DNA of 64,000 nt from Serratia odorifera (GTDB lineage Bacteria; Pseudomonadota; Gammaproteobacteria; Enterobacterales; Enterobacteriaceae), in contig NZ_LR134117.1 of the NCBI RefSeq assembly GCF_900635445.1, positions 4,774,001 through 4,838,000 of the forward strand, given 5' to 3'. Shown here piece after piece: positions 10,085 through 21,035 of the stretch (positions within the stretch are counted from its first letter, which is position 1; each line of letters starts with the position of its first letter). The notes beneath the pieces are model-generated. The model saw only the letters and a list, made by a program, of their open reading frames with translations. It did not search any database and was not told the origin of the DNA. The position numbers were made by a program, and so were the translations under genes.

Positions 10085-11197
10085 CAGTTGGCCTCCGCGC
10101 CGCCACGGCTGACGATCACCTCATCCCCCACGCCCAATCCCTTCAGGATCTGCACATCGACGTTATTACGCATACCGATGGTCACTTCACGCTTTTCTTC
10201 TTTACCCTGTCGCAGTAGCGCAACGTAATAGCGGTTATCGGCGATCTGTTCGCCCAGCGCTGCCAGCGGGATTACCGTGGCCTGACTGACGCCGCCAAGC
10301 TGGATATGTACCTGTGCAGTCATCTGCAGACGCAACAGCCCCTGCGGATTCGGCACTTCAAAACGCGCATAGTAGAAGATGGCGTTGTTGACCTTCTCCG
10401 GCGTGGGTTGAATATCCTTTAGCACGCCGTCAAAGCGTTTGCTCGGATCGCCAAGCACGGTAAACCAGGCTTTCTGCCCTGGTCGCAGATGGATGACGTC
10501 CGCCTCTGACACCTGCGCCTTCACCAGCATGGTACTCAGGTCCGCCAGCGTCAGAATGTTCGGTGCCTGCTGTGCCGCAATCACCGTCTGGCCCTGCAGC
10601 GTGGTGATTTGCACCACGTCGCCGTCCATCGGTGCTTCAATACGGGTATACGCCAGGTTGATTTTCGCGGTATCCAGGCTGGCCTGATTCTTGGCAATCT
10701 GCGCCCGGGTGGTTTCTACCTGCGCCTTTTTCACCGCCAGTTCGGTGGCGAATTTGTCGAGATCCTGACGTGACACCGCCTGAAGCCGGGCCAATTCGCG
10801 GTTACGCTGCAAGGTCACCGCCGCCAGTTGCTGTTCGGCCTGCGCCTGGTTCAGTTGCGCGTGCAGTTCACGCAGCGTCGCTTCGCTTTCGCGAATGCTG
10901 TTTTGTGCCTGTTGCGGATCGATGACCCCCAGCAACTGCCCTTTCTTCACCTTGTCGCCGATTTCAACGGTCAGGCTTTCCAACTGGCCACTGACCTGTG
11001 CGCCAACGTCAACCTTGCGCACCGCATCCAGTTGCCCTGTTGCCAGTACATTCTGTTGCAGGTCACGTTTGGCAACCTTGACCGTTTTTGAAATTCACCG
11101 CCGCCGGATGGCTGACGCGCCAATAAACCAGCGCCGCCACCATCGCCAGCAGGGCAACGACCAACACCCAGCGTCGCTTGCGTCCTTTAAACCACAT
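10084..11197 (-). CDS. macA: MacA, periplasmic adaptor of MacAB-TolC (frameshift)
   Basis: MacA is a membrane-fusion protein linking MacB to TolC. The product starts MWFKGRKRRWVL with an N-terminal membrane anchor, then lipoyl-like halves around a coiled-coil hairpin (about residues 90-190) and beta-barrel domains. An extra base in the run at 11085-11089 (five T on the plus strand) breaks the frame after residue 35. Removing it joins NFKTVKVAKRDLQQ to the main frame and gives 370 residues, the family length. It overlaps macB by one base. A PhoP-like box lies upstream. Confidence 0.92.
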
Positions 11198-11279
11198 CAA
11201 TATATATTCCTGTCTATGACCAAATGTCACTGCTCACGCCGGCAGCGGGGCTAAATTATCATGACCGCAGCCTAATAAC

Positions 11280-11296
11280 TAAACCTAAGCTCAACA
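11280..11296 (-). promoter_or_regulatory. candidate PhoP box between macA and ybjX
   Basis: On the minus strand TGTTGA and GGTTTA are separated by 5 bp, matching the PhoP direct-repeat pattern (G/T)GTTTA-N5-(G/T)GTTTA at 11 of 12 positions. In Salmonella both macAB and the ybjX relative virK belong to the PhoP regulon, which makes the location sensible. No binding evidence is available here. Confidence 0.4.
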
Positions 11297-11392
11297 TTAC
11301 GCACGGCCGCCCTGTTCAGACCCCGGTATTGAACTCTCGTTTAGTGACTGCTTGATGAAATACGCGCATTCAATACCGCCAAGGATCACATC

Positions 11393-12343
11393 ATGTCACA
11401 GCTCAGCTATCCCCTCGTATCCACTCGGCCGCTTAACGGTCTGCAACTGATGCTCTCGCTGATCAACGGCTCGCTGGCGCCCAGCCAGGCCTGGCACAAA
11501 ACCGCATTCCGTCTCAAGTTTGTCAGCCGTTCGCTGTTACATTGGCGCACCACCTGCGGTCTGATGAATACGCTGGCCAGCAACCCGCTGCGGGAAGAAA
11601 TCTTGCGCGCGCAGCCCAACCTGCCGTGCAAACTGCACCGGCCGTATCTGGCGGCGAACATGACTCAGCTAGAAAGCCTGTTCGCACTGCGCGATCACTA
11701 TGATCTGATCGCCCAGCGCATGCCGATGAAACTGCGTATCGGTCACCTCGCTCCACAGCCGATGACCATCGCCAGCGCCAGCGATAAAAATGGCGAACGC
11801 ATTACGCTGGAACTGGCGGCGATTGATAAATTGAATAAAGAAGGAGAGGCGACGCTATTGCTGCGTAACGCCGGCGGCGTGATGCTGGCGGAAATCACCT
11901 TTACCCTGATGCATTTTCAGCAGCAGCCGACGCTGTTTATCGGCGGTCTGCAAGGCGCGAACCATGAGGTGCCGCACGCGGAAATCCAGCAAACCACCAA
12001 GGCCTGTCACGGTCTGTTCCCAAAACGCCTGGTACTGGAAGGCGTGGGACATCTGGCACGCCATTTGGGGATCCAGCAGTTGGTCGCCGTCGGCAACGGC
12101 ACCCATATCTACCAGAACTGGCGATATAAAAGTAAAAAGCGCGACAAGCTGCATGCCGATTACGATCAGTTTTGGCTGTCGATGGGCGGCAAGCCGCTGG
12201 CCAATGGCTATTTTCTGCTGCCGGATCGTATTGCACGCAAGCCGCTGGTGGAAATTGCCAGCAAAAAGCGCGCCGAATACCGCCGTCGCTACCAGTTACT
12301 CGATGAGTTGGCGTTTACGCTGGCAACGCACTTTGCTCGCTAA
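11393..12343 (+). CDS. ybjX: VirK/YbjX family protein (DUF535)
   Basis: This 316-residue cytosolic protein belongs to the DUF535 family, which includes E. coli YbjX and Shigella/Salmonella VirK. The molecular function is not established; links to envelope stress and virulence are known for relatives. Conserved stretches include HRPYL near residue 82, LTLMHFQQQPTLFIGGLQG near 170, FPKRLVLEG near 213 and AVGNGTHIYQ near 234. It is divergent from macA, as in E. coli, and AAGGAT precedes the ATG. Confidence 0.9.
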   Translation: MSQLSYPLVSTRPLNGLQLMLSLINGSLAPSQAWHKTAFRLKFVSRSLLHWRTTCGLMNTLASNPLREEILRAQPNLPCKLHRPYLAANMTQLESLFALRDHYDLIAQRMPMKLRIGHLAPQPMTIASASDKNGERITLELAAIDKLNKEGEATLLLRNAGGVMLAEITFTLMHFQQQPTLFIGGLQGANHEVPHAEIQQTTKACHGLFPKRLVLEGVGHLARHLGIQQLVAVGNGTHIYQNWRYKSKKRDKLHADYDQFWLSMGGKPLANGYFLLPDRIARKPLVEIASKKRAEYRRRYQLLDELAFTLATHFAR

Positions 12344-12358
12344 CCCCGGAGCGCAAGG

Positions 12359-14018
12359 TTAGTCGGCCCGGCCGCGCGCCAGCCAAATCACCCGCGAGAA
12401 CATTTTTTTCAACAGTGGCGGCACCGAATCGGTGCCCCACTCGCCGGCCTGCAACGCAACCTCGATCGCCAAATCCGGTTTCGAGGAATGATGCACCGCC
12501 TTCAAAATCACCTTGCGCATCGGCACCTGCGCGTTAATCGGCACCGACGCCACGCGGTGATAGACCGGGCTGAATCCTTCCTTGTACATGAAATGTTCCA
12601 TGTCCATTGCCGGCAAGGCAGTCAGACGATCGCGTTCAATATCGCCATGATGTTCCAGCACGCTGCGCACGGTATTGGCGTATTTTTTACCGGCTTCATC
12701 GCCATCCACCAGCGCATGCCACTGGATACCCATGCGGCGAGCAAACTTCAGCAACGGCTTCAGACCGCACTGGGCAAACTCAATCACCCGTACGCCTTCG
12801 GTTTCAAAATGATAGCCACATTGACGCGCCAGTTCGTTCAGCAGCCAGACTTCGGTTTCCCCTTCTACCAGCAGCCAGCAACGGGCAAACAGCGATGACG
12901 GCCGATTGAAACGGATATGGAAGGCAATGCGCCGGGCATCTTCGGCACCAAGCCCCTGCGGGCCAAGGCGATAGGTGGCGACCCGGCCGGATTCGCGCAC
13001 CAGTCGGCAAACCTGATCGACCGGCACCAGCGACACCAGCTCGCTGGAATTGGTGGTGGTAATGCGCTGCAATGGCAGCTGGTTGAGCAATCCCCAGGCG
13101 ACCGACAGCATGATTGGGTGCAAACGGGTTTCCGGATCTTCCACCAGCAGCAAAGGCCGCGCGTGCGGCTCCAGCGCCACATTGCCCTTGGCCTGCAATA
13201 AGGTGGAAAACATCCCCAACAGTATCAGTCGCATGCTGCGGCTGTTCGGCTCGGCAACCATCCGATTGATGCTGTCAAGCGAGCGCCATGCCTGTTGTTC
13301 CTGCTGCTGTCGGCGTCGGCGCGGCCCGCTGACCTGTGCCCCCTGCTCGGCAAAATAGTGCTCCAGCAGTTGCTGCATCGCCGCCAGCCCCTGGCGCAAC
13401 TCGCCGTTAGTCAGCTTTTGCGGGTTACGCACCAGCTCTCGCGTTAGCTGATTCAATTGTTCGGTCATCGCCTGATGGTCGACCGGTAACCGCTGGTTGT
13501 GCGTGTCGTTACGCAGACGGCGAATAAAGCGCGCATCGCGCAGCCGCAGCACCGGGTGAATACGAATAAGCGCATGCACCAATTGATCGATATGGTGCAA
13601 TTGCAATGGATAGCCTTCGGCATCCAGGAAACCGCGCCAGGTACATACCGTGTCATCATCGGCCAGTTCGCCCTCACAACGGTAATGAATACGGTTCAAC
13701 CCATCGGCTCCCTTGATCCACAACGGCGACAGATGGCGATAGCGCGGTAGGTGGGCATGGCCGACATCCTTTTCACAGAAAGTGAAAATGATTTGCAGAT
13801 GCCGCTCCTTCGCCGCCTCATCCCCCCGGTGGAAAATGGAAGTCATGAGGCTCGAAGCGATAGAGAGCCTGTTCCGGTGCCAGCAATAATGTCAACGCGT
13901 CCAGCAGACTGGATTTACCCCAGGCGTTTTCCCCTAGCAACAGCGTGTTGTCATCCAGCGTTAGCGACAGCCGATTTATGCCACGGAAACCTACAATCTC
14001 AACCCGTTCTAAGTACAT
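12359..14018 (-). CDS. ybjD: YbjD, OLD-family ATPase with TOPRIM domain (frameshift)
   Basis: YbjD is an overcoming-lysogenization-defect (OLD) type protein with an N-terminal ABC-like ATPase (Walker A GENAWGKSSLLD near residue 30) and a C-terminal TOPRIM nuclease domain (LLVEGETEVWLL and HALVDGDEAGKKYA). Related OLD proteins act in phage defence, but the housekeeping role of YbjD is not defined. An extra base in the six-C run at 13822-13827 breaks the frame after HFPPG. Removing it restores PPGDEAAKERHLQ and a 552-residue protein, the length of the E. coli one. It converges with ybjX 15 bp away. Confidence 0.9.
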
Positions 14019-14192
14019 CCGTCGCCTCCCGTGCGAACCATCACCGTCCCGAATGGGGTGACCTCCAGAGCATGGTCAAAAAACCCCTTGCAGGTCAAGC
14101 AGACAAGCATAAATCTGCCGCTTTACTCCATGACGGCTTTTGGTTAGCGTGTTGGCCTCGCCTTATCCCAATCCAAGGAAGATTGTTTCATC

Positions 14193-15089
14193 ATGTATTC
14201 CGGTCTGCTGATTATTCTGTTGCCGCTGATTATCGGTTATCTGATCCCGTTGCGCAGCAAAACGCTCATCCAACGTATTAACCGACTATTAAGTTGGATG
14301 GTATACGTCATTCTGTTTTTTATGGGGATCAGCCTGGCGTTTCTGGAGAACCTCAGCAGTAATCTGCTACTGATCCTGCAGTACACCGCGGTATTCTTCC
14401 TGTGTATCTTTTGCGCCAATTTGCTGGCGCTGTACCTACTGGAACGCAATCACCCCTGGCGCAACGGCCATAAACAGGAAAAGCTACCGTCGCGCCTGCA
14501 TATGGCGTTGGAGTCTCTCAAGCTCTGCGGCGTGGTGCTGGGTGGTTTCGCCCTTGGGTTGACGCAGTGGTCGTGGTTTGAACACGCCGCCACCGGCAGT
14601 GAATACGCGTTGATTTTCCTGCTGCTGCTGGTGGGCATCCAACTGCGCAACAGCGGCATGACGCTGCGCCAGATTGTGATCAATCGCCGCGGCATGTTGG
14701 TCGGCATGGCGGTGGCTATCAGCGCGTTGGCCGGCGGCACGCTGGCGGCGCTGCTGCTGGGGCTGCCGCTCAAAACCGGACTGGCTATGGCATCGGGGTT
14801 CGGCTGGTATTCGCTGTCCGGTATCCTGATCACCGACGCCTACGGCCCGGTGCTTGGCAGCACGGCGTTCTTCAACGATCTGGCGCGCGAACTGGTGGCG
14901 ATCATGCTGATCCCCACCTTGGTCCGTCGCAGCCGGTCAAGCGCCCTCGGCCTGTGTGGCGCCACCTCGATGGATTTCACTCTGCCGGTTCTGCAACGCA
15001 GTGGCGGTCTGGAAATGGTGCCGCCGGCCATCGTGCACGGCTTCCTGCTGAGCCTGCTGGCACCGGTGCTAATCGCTCTGTTTTCATAA
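14193..15089 (+). CDS. lysO: LysO, L-lysine exporter
   Basis: LysO (YbjE) exports lysine and toxic lysine analogues across the inner membrane. The 298-residue product has about eight hydrophobic segments and the conserved family core GFGWYSLSGILITDAYGP near residue 210, followed by FFNDLARELVAI. The ATG follows AAGGAAG. It is divergent from ybjD. In E. coli the ArgP regulator controls lysO; I see no clear site here, only a weak TTGCAG/TAAATC promoter-like pair near 14090. Confidence 0.94.
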   Translation: MYSGLLIILLPLIIGYLIPLRSKTLIQRINRLLSWMVYVILFFMGISLAFLENLSSNLLLILQYTAVFFLCIFCANLLALYLLERNHPWRNGHKQEKLPSRLHMALESLKLCGVVLGGFALGLTQWSWFEHAATGSEYALIFLLLLVGIQLRNSGMTLRQIVINRRGMLVGMAVAISALAGGTLAALLLGLPLKTGLAMASGFGWYSLSGILITDAYGPVLGSTAFFNDLARELVAIMLIPTLVRRSRSSALGLCGATSMDFTLPVLQRSGGLEMVPPAIVHGFLLSLLAPVLIALFS

Positions 15090-15137
15090 TGGCTATCGGG
15101 GGTACGCCCCCGAAATAATTCCCATCCTCAGCCAATT

Positions 15138-15151
15138 TTGCGCTAAATCAA
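15138..15151 (+). promoter_or_regulatory. candidate FNR site upstream of hcp
   Basis: TTGCGCTAAATCAA resembles the FNR inverted repeat TTGAT-N4-ATCAA: the right half is perfect and the left half matches at 3 of 5. It lies about 70 bp before the likely hcp transcription start (a TATGCT -10 at 15203-15208), a typical position for anaerobic activation of hcp in E. coli. Confidence 0.5.
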
Positions 15152-15212
15152 ACTTGCCCCACATTGCTCGATAAAAGACTTCTTCAGCACCGATTGTCGA
15201 TCTATGCTTTTA

Positions 15213-15235
15213 AACAAGCATTTAAAATGCAACTT
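15213..15235 (+). promoter_or_regulatory. NsrR-type operator before hcp
   Basis: A 23-base near-palindrome has the core AGCATTTAAAATGCA (15218-15232) flanked by AA and CTT. This matches the known NsrR nitric-oxide repressor motif closely. It lies just downstream of the presumed -10 and 17 bp before the hcp ATG, so bound NsrR would block transcription until NO appears. Confidence 0.75.
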
Positions 15236-15251
15236 TAAAAAGGAAGCGACT

Positions 15252-16903
15252 ATGTTCTGCGTGCAATGTGAACAAACCATCCGTACCCCTGCCGGCAACG
15301 GCTGCTCTTATGCTCAGGGGATGTGCGGCAAAACGGCGGAAACCTCCGATCTGCAGGATCTGCTGGTGGCTGCGCTACAAGGACTTTCCGCCTGGGCGCT
15401 ACAGGCTCGCGCCCTGGGGATTGTCGATCATGACCTCGACAGCTTCGCCCCACGCGCCTTTTTCGCTACCCTGACCAACGTCAATTTCGATTCTGAACGC
15501 ATCATTGGCTATGCGCGTGAAACCCTTGCCCTGCGTGATACATTGGCAGCTCGCTGTCGCCTGCTGGACGCCTCGGCGCAGGTCGATCACCCTTTGGCAT
15601 CGCTGCAACTGGCCGGCAACGATATTGACACGCTACGGCAACAGGCCGCGCAGTTCGCCCTGAACGCCGACAAGGCCGCGGTCGGCGATGATATTCACGG
15701 TCTGCGCATGCTGTGTCTGTATGGCCTGAAAGGCGCTGCCGCCTATATGGAGCACGCACACGTACTGGGGCAGTTCGACCCGCAGATTTATGCCGAATAC
15801 CACGCCTTTATGGCCTGGCTCGGCACCCCAGCCGCGCGATCTCGATACCTTGCTGAATAACGCGATGGGCATCGGCAAGATGAACTTCAACGTGATGGCG
15901 ATCCTCGATCGTGGCGAAACGCAGGCTTACGGCGATCCGCAGCCCCAGCGCCGTTAACGTGCGTCCGGTCGCCGGCAAGGCGATCCTGATTTCCGGCCAC
16001 GATCTGAAAGACCTGCGCATGCTGCTTGAACAAACTGAAGGACAAGGCATCAACGTCTATACCCACGGTGAAATGCTGCCGGCACACGGCTATCCGCAAC
16101 TGAAAAAATTCAAACACCTGGTGGGCAACTACGGCAGCGGCTGGCAAAACCAACAGGTGGAGTTCGCCAAATTCCCAGGTCCAATCGTGATGACCTCCAA
16201 CTGCATTATCGATCCTGAGGTCGGCAATTATGGCGATCGCATCTGGACCCGCAGCATCGTCGGCTGGCCAGGCGTCAATCATCTGGAAGGCGATGACTTC
16301 TCGGCCATTATTCAACAGGCGCAGAGCATGTCTGGCTTCCCGTACAGTGAAATCGAACATCTGATCACCGTCGGTTTCGGCCGCCAGACCTTACTCAATG
16401 CGGCCGATACGGTGATCGATCTGGTCAGCCGCAAAAAACTGCGTCACGTATTTCTGGTGGGGGGATGCGACGGCAGCCGCGGCGAGCGCAGCTACTATAC
16501 CGACTTCGCCCGCGCCATACCCTCAGACTGCCTGATCATGACGCTGGCCTGCGGTAAATATCGTTTTAACAAGCTGGATTTCGGCACGCTGGAAGGCCTG
16601 CCGCGTCTGCTGGACGTCGGTCAGTGCAACGATGCTTACGCCGCCATCATGCTGGCGGTGAAACTGGCCGACACGTTGGGCTGCTCGGTGAACGATCTGC
16701 CCTTGAGTCTGGTGCTGTCCTGGTTTGAGCAAAAAGCCATTGTGATTCTGCTGACGCTGCTATCGCTGGGAGTGAAAAACATCTTTACCGGCCCGACCGC
16801 GCCAGGTTTCCTGACCGACAACCTATTGGCGATCCTCAACGAAAAATTCGGCATGCGTCCGATCACCAGCGTTGAGCAGGATCTGCACACCATTCTCGGC
16901 TGA
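15252..16903 (+). CDS. hcp: Hcp, hybrid cluster protein (two frameshifts)
   Basis: Hcp reduces nitric oxide and S-nitrosylates proteins using a hybrid Fe-S-O cluster. The start MFCVQCEQT with C-X2-C and later CGKTAE carries the cysteines for the first cluster. Later LVGGCDGSRGERSYYTDFA, TLACGKYRFNK and GQCNDAY hold hybrid-cluster ligands. An extra C at 15826-15829 and another at 15943-15946 shift the frame twice. Removing both gives 549 residues with LGTQPRDLDTLL and QPSAVNVRP across the joins. hcr follows 54 bp later. Confidence 0.93.
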
Positions 16904-16957
16904 TGCCATTATTTCCCAGGGCTGTCTAAGGCAGCCCCGTATGTTTTGAGGTGCCTT

Positions 16958-17960
16958 ATGACCCAACCCAGCCCACTTTGCCCAAACCGCATGCAGGTGC
17001 ATTCGATCCAGCAGGAAACCGCCGATGTCTGGACGCTTAACCTGATAAACCACGATTTTTACCCGTATCAGCCTGGCCAGTTCGCACTGGTCAGTATTGA
17101 TAACAGCAATGAAACACTGCGTGCCTATACTCTTTCGTCCTCACCCGGCCTGAGTCGCTTTATCAGCATCAGCGTGCGCCGCCTACCAGGAGGCGTCGGC
17201 TCAGGCTGGCTGACTCAGGCGGTCAGACCCGGTAATACGCTGTGGCTGTCTGATGCACAAGGCGAATTCAGTTGTCTGCAGCACCCGAGCGAACGCTATC
17301 TGATGCTGGCCGCCGGCTGTGGCGTAACGCCGATCATCGCAATGTGCCGCTGGCTGGCGGTCAATCGCCCACGCTGCGATGTGCAGGTGATCTACAGCGT
17401 ACGCCACCCGGACGAGGTGATTTTCGCCGAGCAATGGTCGCAGCTGTGCGCCGCGCACCCGCAGTTGCAACTGACGCTGATGGCCGAACATGACGCCCGT
17501 CGCGGCTTTCTCAGCGGGCGTATCAACGCCCAACTGCTGCAACAGTCCGTGCCGGACATCGCACAGCGCACCGTCATGACCTGCGGCCCCGCGCCCTACA
17601 TGGCGCAGGTCGAGCAACTGTGCCAGCAGCTTGGCGTCCCCGCCGCGCGGTTCCACCAGGAGCAATTCCACACGCCGACCCCCGGCGACGTGGGCAGCGA
17701 AACCTCGCTGGCGCTGCGCATTGGCCAACCGTTGCGTGAGTTCCGCGTACCGATCGGCAGCACGCTGCTGGCGCGCTGGAGATGCATAAATTGCCAGTAA
17801 CCGCCGCCTGCCGCGCCGGGGTGTGCGGTTCATGTAAACCCGCGTGCTATCCGGTGATTACACCACTTCCAGCAGTATGACACTGACGCCGAACGAGATT
17901 GCCCAAGGCTACGTGCTGGCCTGCAGCTGTCAGCTGCAAGGCGACGTCACCCTCGCTTAA
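16958..17960 (+). CDS. hcr: Hcr, NADH oxidoreductase for Hcp (two frameshifts)
   Basis: Hcr transfers electrons from NADH to Hcp. From N to C terminus it has an FAD-binding ferredoxin-reductase domain (AYTLSSSPG near 53; GVGSGWL), an NAD-binding part (AAGCGVTPIIAM near 113; TCGPAPYM near 208) and a C-terminal [2Fe-2S] domain with CRAGVCGSCK and a later CSC. One base is missing at about 17771 (after LLA) and one A in 17836-17838. With both restored the protein is 334 residues and stops at 17958-17960. Confidence 0.91.
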
Positions 17961-17967
17961 ACGCTCG

Positions 17968-17996
17968 ATGCCTTATCTCCGCGATAAGGCATTTAT
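17968..17996 (+). terminator. terminator after hcr
   Basis: ATGCCTTATC pairs with GATAAGGCAT around a 5-base loop and is followed by TTATT. It starts 8 bp after the corrected hcr stop, which supports that stop. Confidence 0.7.
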
Positions 17997-18153
17997 TGGT
18001 AAGACCATTTCCCCATCGCTGACTAGGGTTATTTCTGGTCGGGTGCGCTTTACCGTTCCTGACGCCAACGACGCACGGCTGTGAGCTATGCTTGCAGTTG
18101 TTCTGCACGCATCTCATCGGAATGAGCGCGTGTTTTCACCTGATGGGGGAATC

Positions 18154-19876
18154 ATGAAGCAAACAGTAGCCACTTTGATCGCCAAAACCCTGGACCGGGC
18201 TGGCGTAAAACGGATCTGGGGTGTCACCGGCGACTCGTTGAACGGCCTCAGCGACAGCCTGCATCGCATGGGTACCATTGAATGGCTCGGCACGCGACAC
18301 GAAGAGGTCGCCGCTTTGCCGCCGGCGCCGAGGCGCAATTGACTGGCGAACTGGCGGTCTGCGCCGGCTCCTGTGGCCCGGGCAATCTGCATCTGATCAA
18401 CGGTTTGTTCGACTGTCATCGCAATCACGTACCGGTACTGGCGATTGCCGCCCACATCCCTTCCAGCGAAATCGGCAGCGGCTATTTTCAGGAAACCCAC
18501 CCGCAAGAACTGTTCCGCGAATGCAGTCACTACTGCGAGCTGGTGTCTAATCCGGAACAGCTGCCGCGGGTGCTGGAAATCGCCATGCGCAAGGCGATTC
18601 TCAACCGCGGCGTGTCGGTGATCGTGCTACCGGGAGACGTGGCGCTGCGCATGGCGCCGGAAGATGCCGATATCGTCTGGCAAACCCCACGCCTGCCGCT
18701 GGTACAACCGCCGATGAGCGAACTGAACGCGCTGGCGGAAACGCTCAACGGCGCTAAAAACATTACCCTGATGTGCGGCAGCGGCTGTGCCGGCGCGCAT
18801 GACGAAGTGGTCAAGCTGGCGGAACTGCTGCAGGCGCCGATCGTGCATGCACTGCGTGGCAAGGAGCACATTGAATGGGACAACCCCTACAGCGTCGGCA
18901 TGACCGGACTGATTGGCTTCTCTTCCGGCTATCATGCGATGATGAACGCCGATACGCTGCTGCTGCTCGGCACCCAGTTCCCCTACCGGGCATTTTATCC
19001 GACCGGTGCCAATATCATTCAGATTGATATCAATCCGGGCAGCATCGGCGCCCACTGTCCGGTCAATACCGCGTTGGTCGGCGATATCAAGACCACGCTG
19101 ACCGCGCTGTTGCCACAGTTGGATCCAAAGAGCGACCGCAAATTCCTCGACAAGGCGCTGGCGCACTATCGCGAAGCACGCAAGGATCTTGATGGCCTGG
19201 CAACCTGTAATGACGATCAACCGATCCACCCGCAATATCTGGCGCAGCAAATCAGCCGTTATGCCAGCGATGACGCGATCTTTAGCTGCGACGTCGGTAC
19301 GCCGACGGTGTGGGCTGCCCGTTACCTGAAGATGAACGGCAAACGACGGCTGCTAGGCTCGTTCAACCACGGCTCGATGGCCAATGCCATGCCGCAGGCC
19401 ATCGGTGCGCAGGCCACCGCGCCGGATAAGCAGGTGATTGCCCTGTGCGGCGATGGTGGGTTCACCATGCTGATGGGCGATTTTCTGTCGCTGGCGCAGC
19501 TGGCGCTGCCGGTCAAAGTGGTGGTGTTCAATAACAGCGTGCTGGGCTTTGTGGCGATGGAAATGAAAGCCGGCGGCTACCTGACCGACGGCACCGATCT
19601 GCATAACCCGGACTTTGCGGCGATCGCCAACGCCGCCGGCATTAAGGGCATCCGTGTGGAAAAGGCCTCCGAGCTGGACGCTGCGCTACAGGAGATGCTG
19701 GCACACCCCGGCCCCGGCGCTGCTGGACGTGGTGACCGCCAAGCAGGAACTGGCGATGCCGCCGCAGATCAAGTTCGAGCAGGCCAAGGGCTTCAGCCTG
19801 TATATGCTGCGCGCGATCATCAACGGGCCGCGGCGATGAAGTGGTCGAATTGGCCAAAACCAACTGGCTGCGTTAA
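18154..19876 (+). CDS. poxB: PoxB, pyruvate:ubiquinone oxidoreductase (three frameshifts)
   Basis: PoxB decarboxylates pyruvate to acetate and CO2 with ThDP and FAD and passes electrons to ubiquinone at the membrane, mainly in stationary phase. Start MKQTVATLIAKTLD. The catalytic GTRHEEVAAF near residue 50 and the ThDP motif GDGGFTMLMGDF...NN near 430 are visible. Indels: one T missing at 18315-18317, an extra C at 19712-19715, an extra G at 19825-19827. Correction gives 573 residues ending AKTNWLR. CTATGCTT at 18086-18093 resembles an RpoS -10. ltaE follows, as in E. coli. Confidence 0.93.
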
Positions 19877-19979
19877 CGGCCATGGGTGTGACATTCGTCG
19901 CACCCAGTTTTCACTTTCCCCGTTCGCCATTGCGGTTATGATGGAACGCTAACCTTCATATCCAGAATAAGGGACGTCC

Positions 19980-20998
19980 ATGTTTGTCGATTTACGCAGT
20001 GATACCGTAACCCGCCCCAGCGCCGCAATGCGCGCCGCCATGGCCAATGCCGAGGTCGGCGATGACGTCTATGGCGATGACCCGACGGTTAATGCCTTAC
20101 AGGCTGAAGCGGTGCGCCTGTCGGGCAAGCAGGCAGCGCTGTTTCTGCCCAGCGGCACCCAGGCCAATCTGGTGGCGTTGCTGAGCCACTGTCAGCGCGG
20201 CGAGGAATATATCGTCGGTCAGCAGGCGCACAACTACAAATACGAAGCCGGCGGCGCTGCGGTGTTGGGCAGCATCCAGCCGCAGCCGATAGAAGCCGAC
20301 GCCGACGGCACTTTGCCGCTTGCTGCCGTCGCCGCCGCGATCAAACCCGATGATATTCACTTTGCCCGCACCCGGCTGCTGAGTCTGGAAAACACCATCA
20401 GCGGCAAAGTGCTGCCGCTGGCATATCTGAAGCAGGCGTGGGAGTTCAGCCGCCAGCGCCAGTTTGGCGCTGCACATCGACGGCGCACGCATTTTCAACG
20501 CGGCGGTGGCGCTCAACGTGCCGCTGCAAGAGATCGTGCAATACTGCGATACCTTTTACCCTTTGCCTGTCGAAAGGCTTGGGCGCGCCGGTAGGATCGC
20601 TGCTGTGCGGCAGCAGCGAATTTATCCAGCGTGCCATTCGCTGGCGTAAAATGACCGGCGGCGGTCTGCGTCAGGCGGGTATTCTGGCAGCGGCGGGCTT
20701 ATATGCGCTGGAAAACAACGTCGAGCGTCTGCGGGAAGACCACAACAATGCCACCTGGCTGGAACAGCAGTTGCGCGATATCGGCCTGGAGATCGTCGAA
20801 CCCGGCGCCCAGACCAATGTGCTGTACCTGCGTCAACCGGCAGAACAGGCGGCCAAGCTGGGCCCGTGGATGCGCGAGCGCGGCGTGTTACTGAGCAGCG
20901 GCCCGTTAACCGCCTTATCACCCACATCGACGTCAGCCGGCAGGACTTGCAGCAGGTGGTCAATCTGTGGCGTGGAGTTCCTGCAACAGCAACGATAG
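19980..20998 (+). CDS. ltaE: LtaE, low-specificity L-threonine aldolase (four frameshifts)
   Basis: LtaE is a PLP enzyme that splits threonine and allo-threonine into glycine and acetaldehyde. MFVDLRSDTVTRPS begins the protein. GDDVYGDDPTVN, FLPSGTQAN and the PLP-lysine segment CLSKGLGAPVGSLLCG are present. Four single-base indels break it: extra T at 20463-20465, extra T at 20554-20557, a missing base near 20902-20905 and an extra G at 20974-20975. Corrected length is 338 residues with LALHIDGARIFNAAVAL and PVNRLITHIDVSR across the joins. Confidence 0.9.
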
Positions 20999-21007
20999 AA
21001 GCAAATA

Positions 21008-21030
21008 CCGCCCTGCTCCGTTCAGGGCGG
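21008..21030. terminator. hairpin between convergent ltaE and nanE-type gene
   Basis: CCGCCCTG pairs with CAGGGCGG around a 7-base loop, placed between the two facing stop codons. There is no T run, so termination strength is uncertain. Confidence 0.5.
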
Positions 21031-21035
21031 TCGCT

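Noticed and set aside
15252..20998. Programmed ribosomal frameshifting or recoding in hcp, hcr, poxB and ltaE
   Set aside because: There are no shared slippery heptamers or downstream structures, both +1 and -1 changes occur, and relatives encode these proteins in one frame. Sequencing error is simpler.
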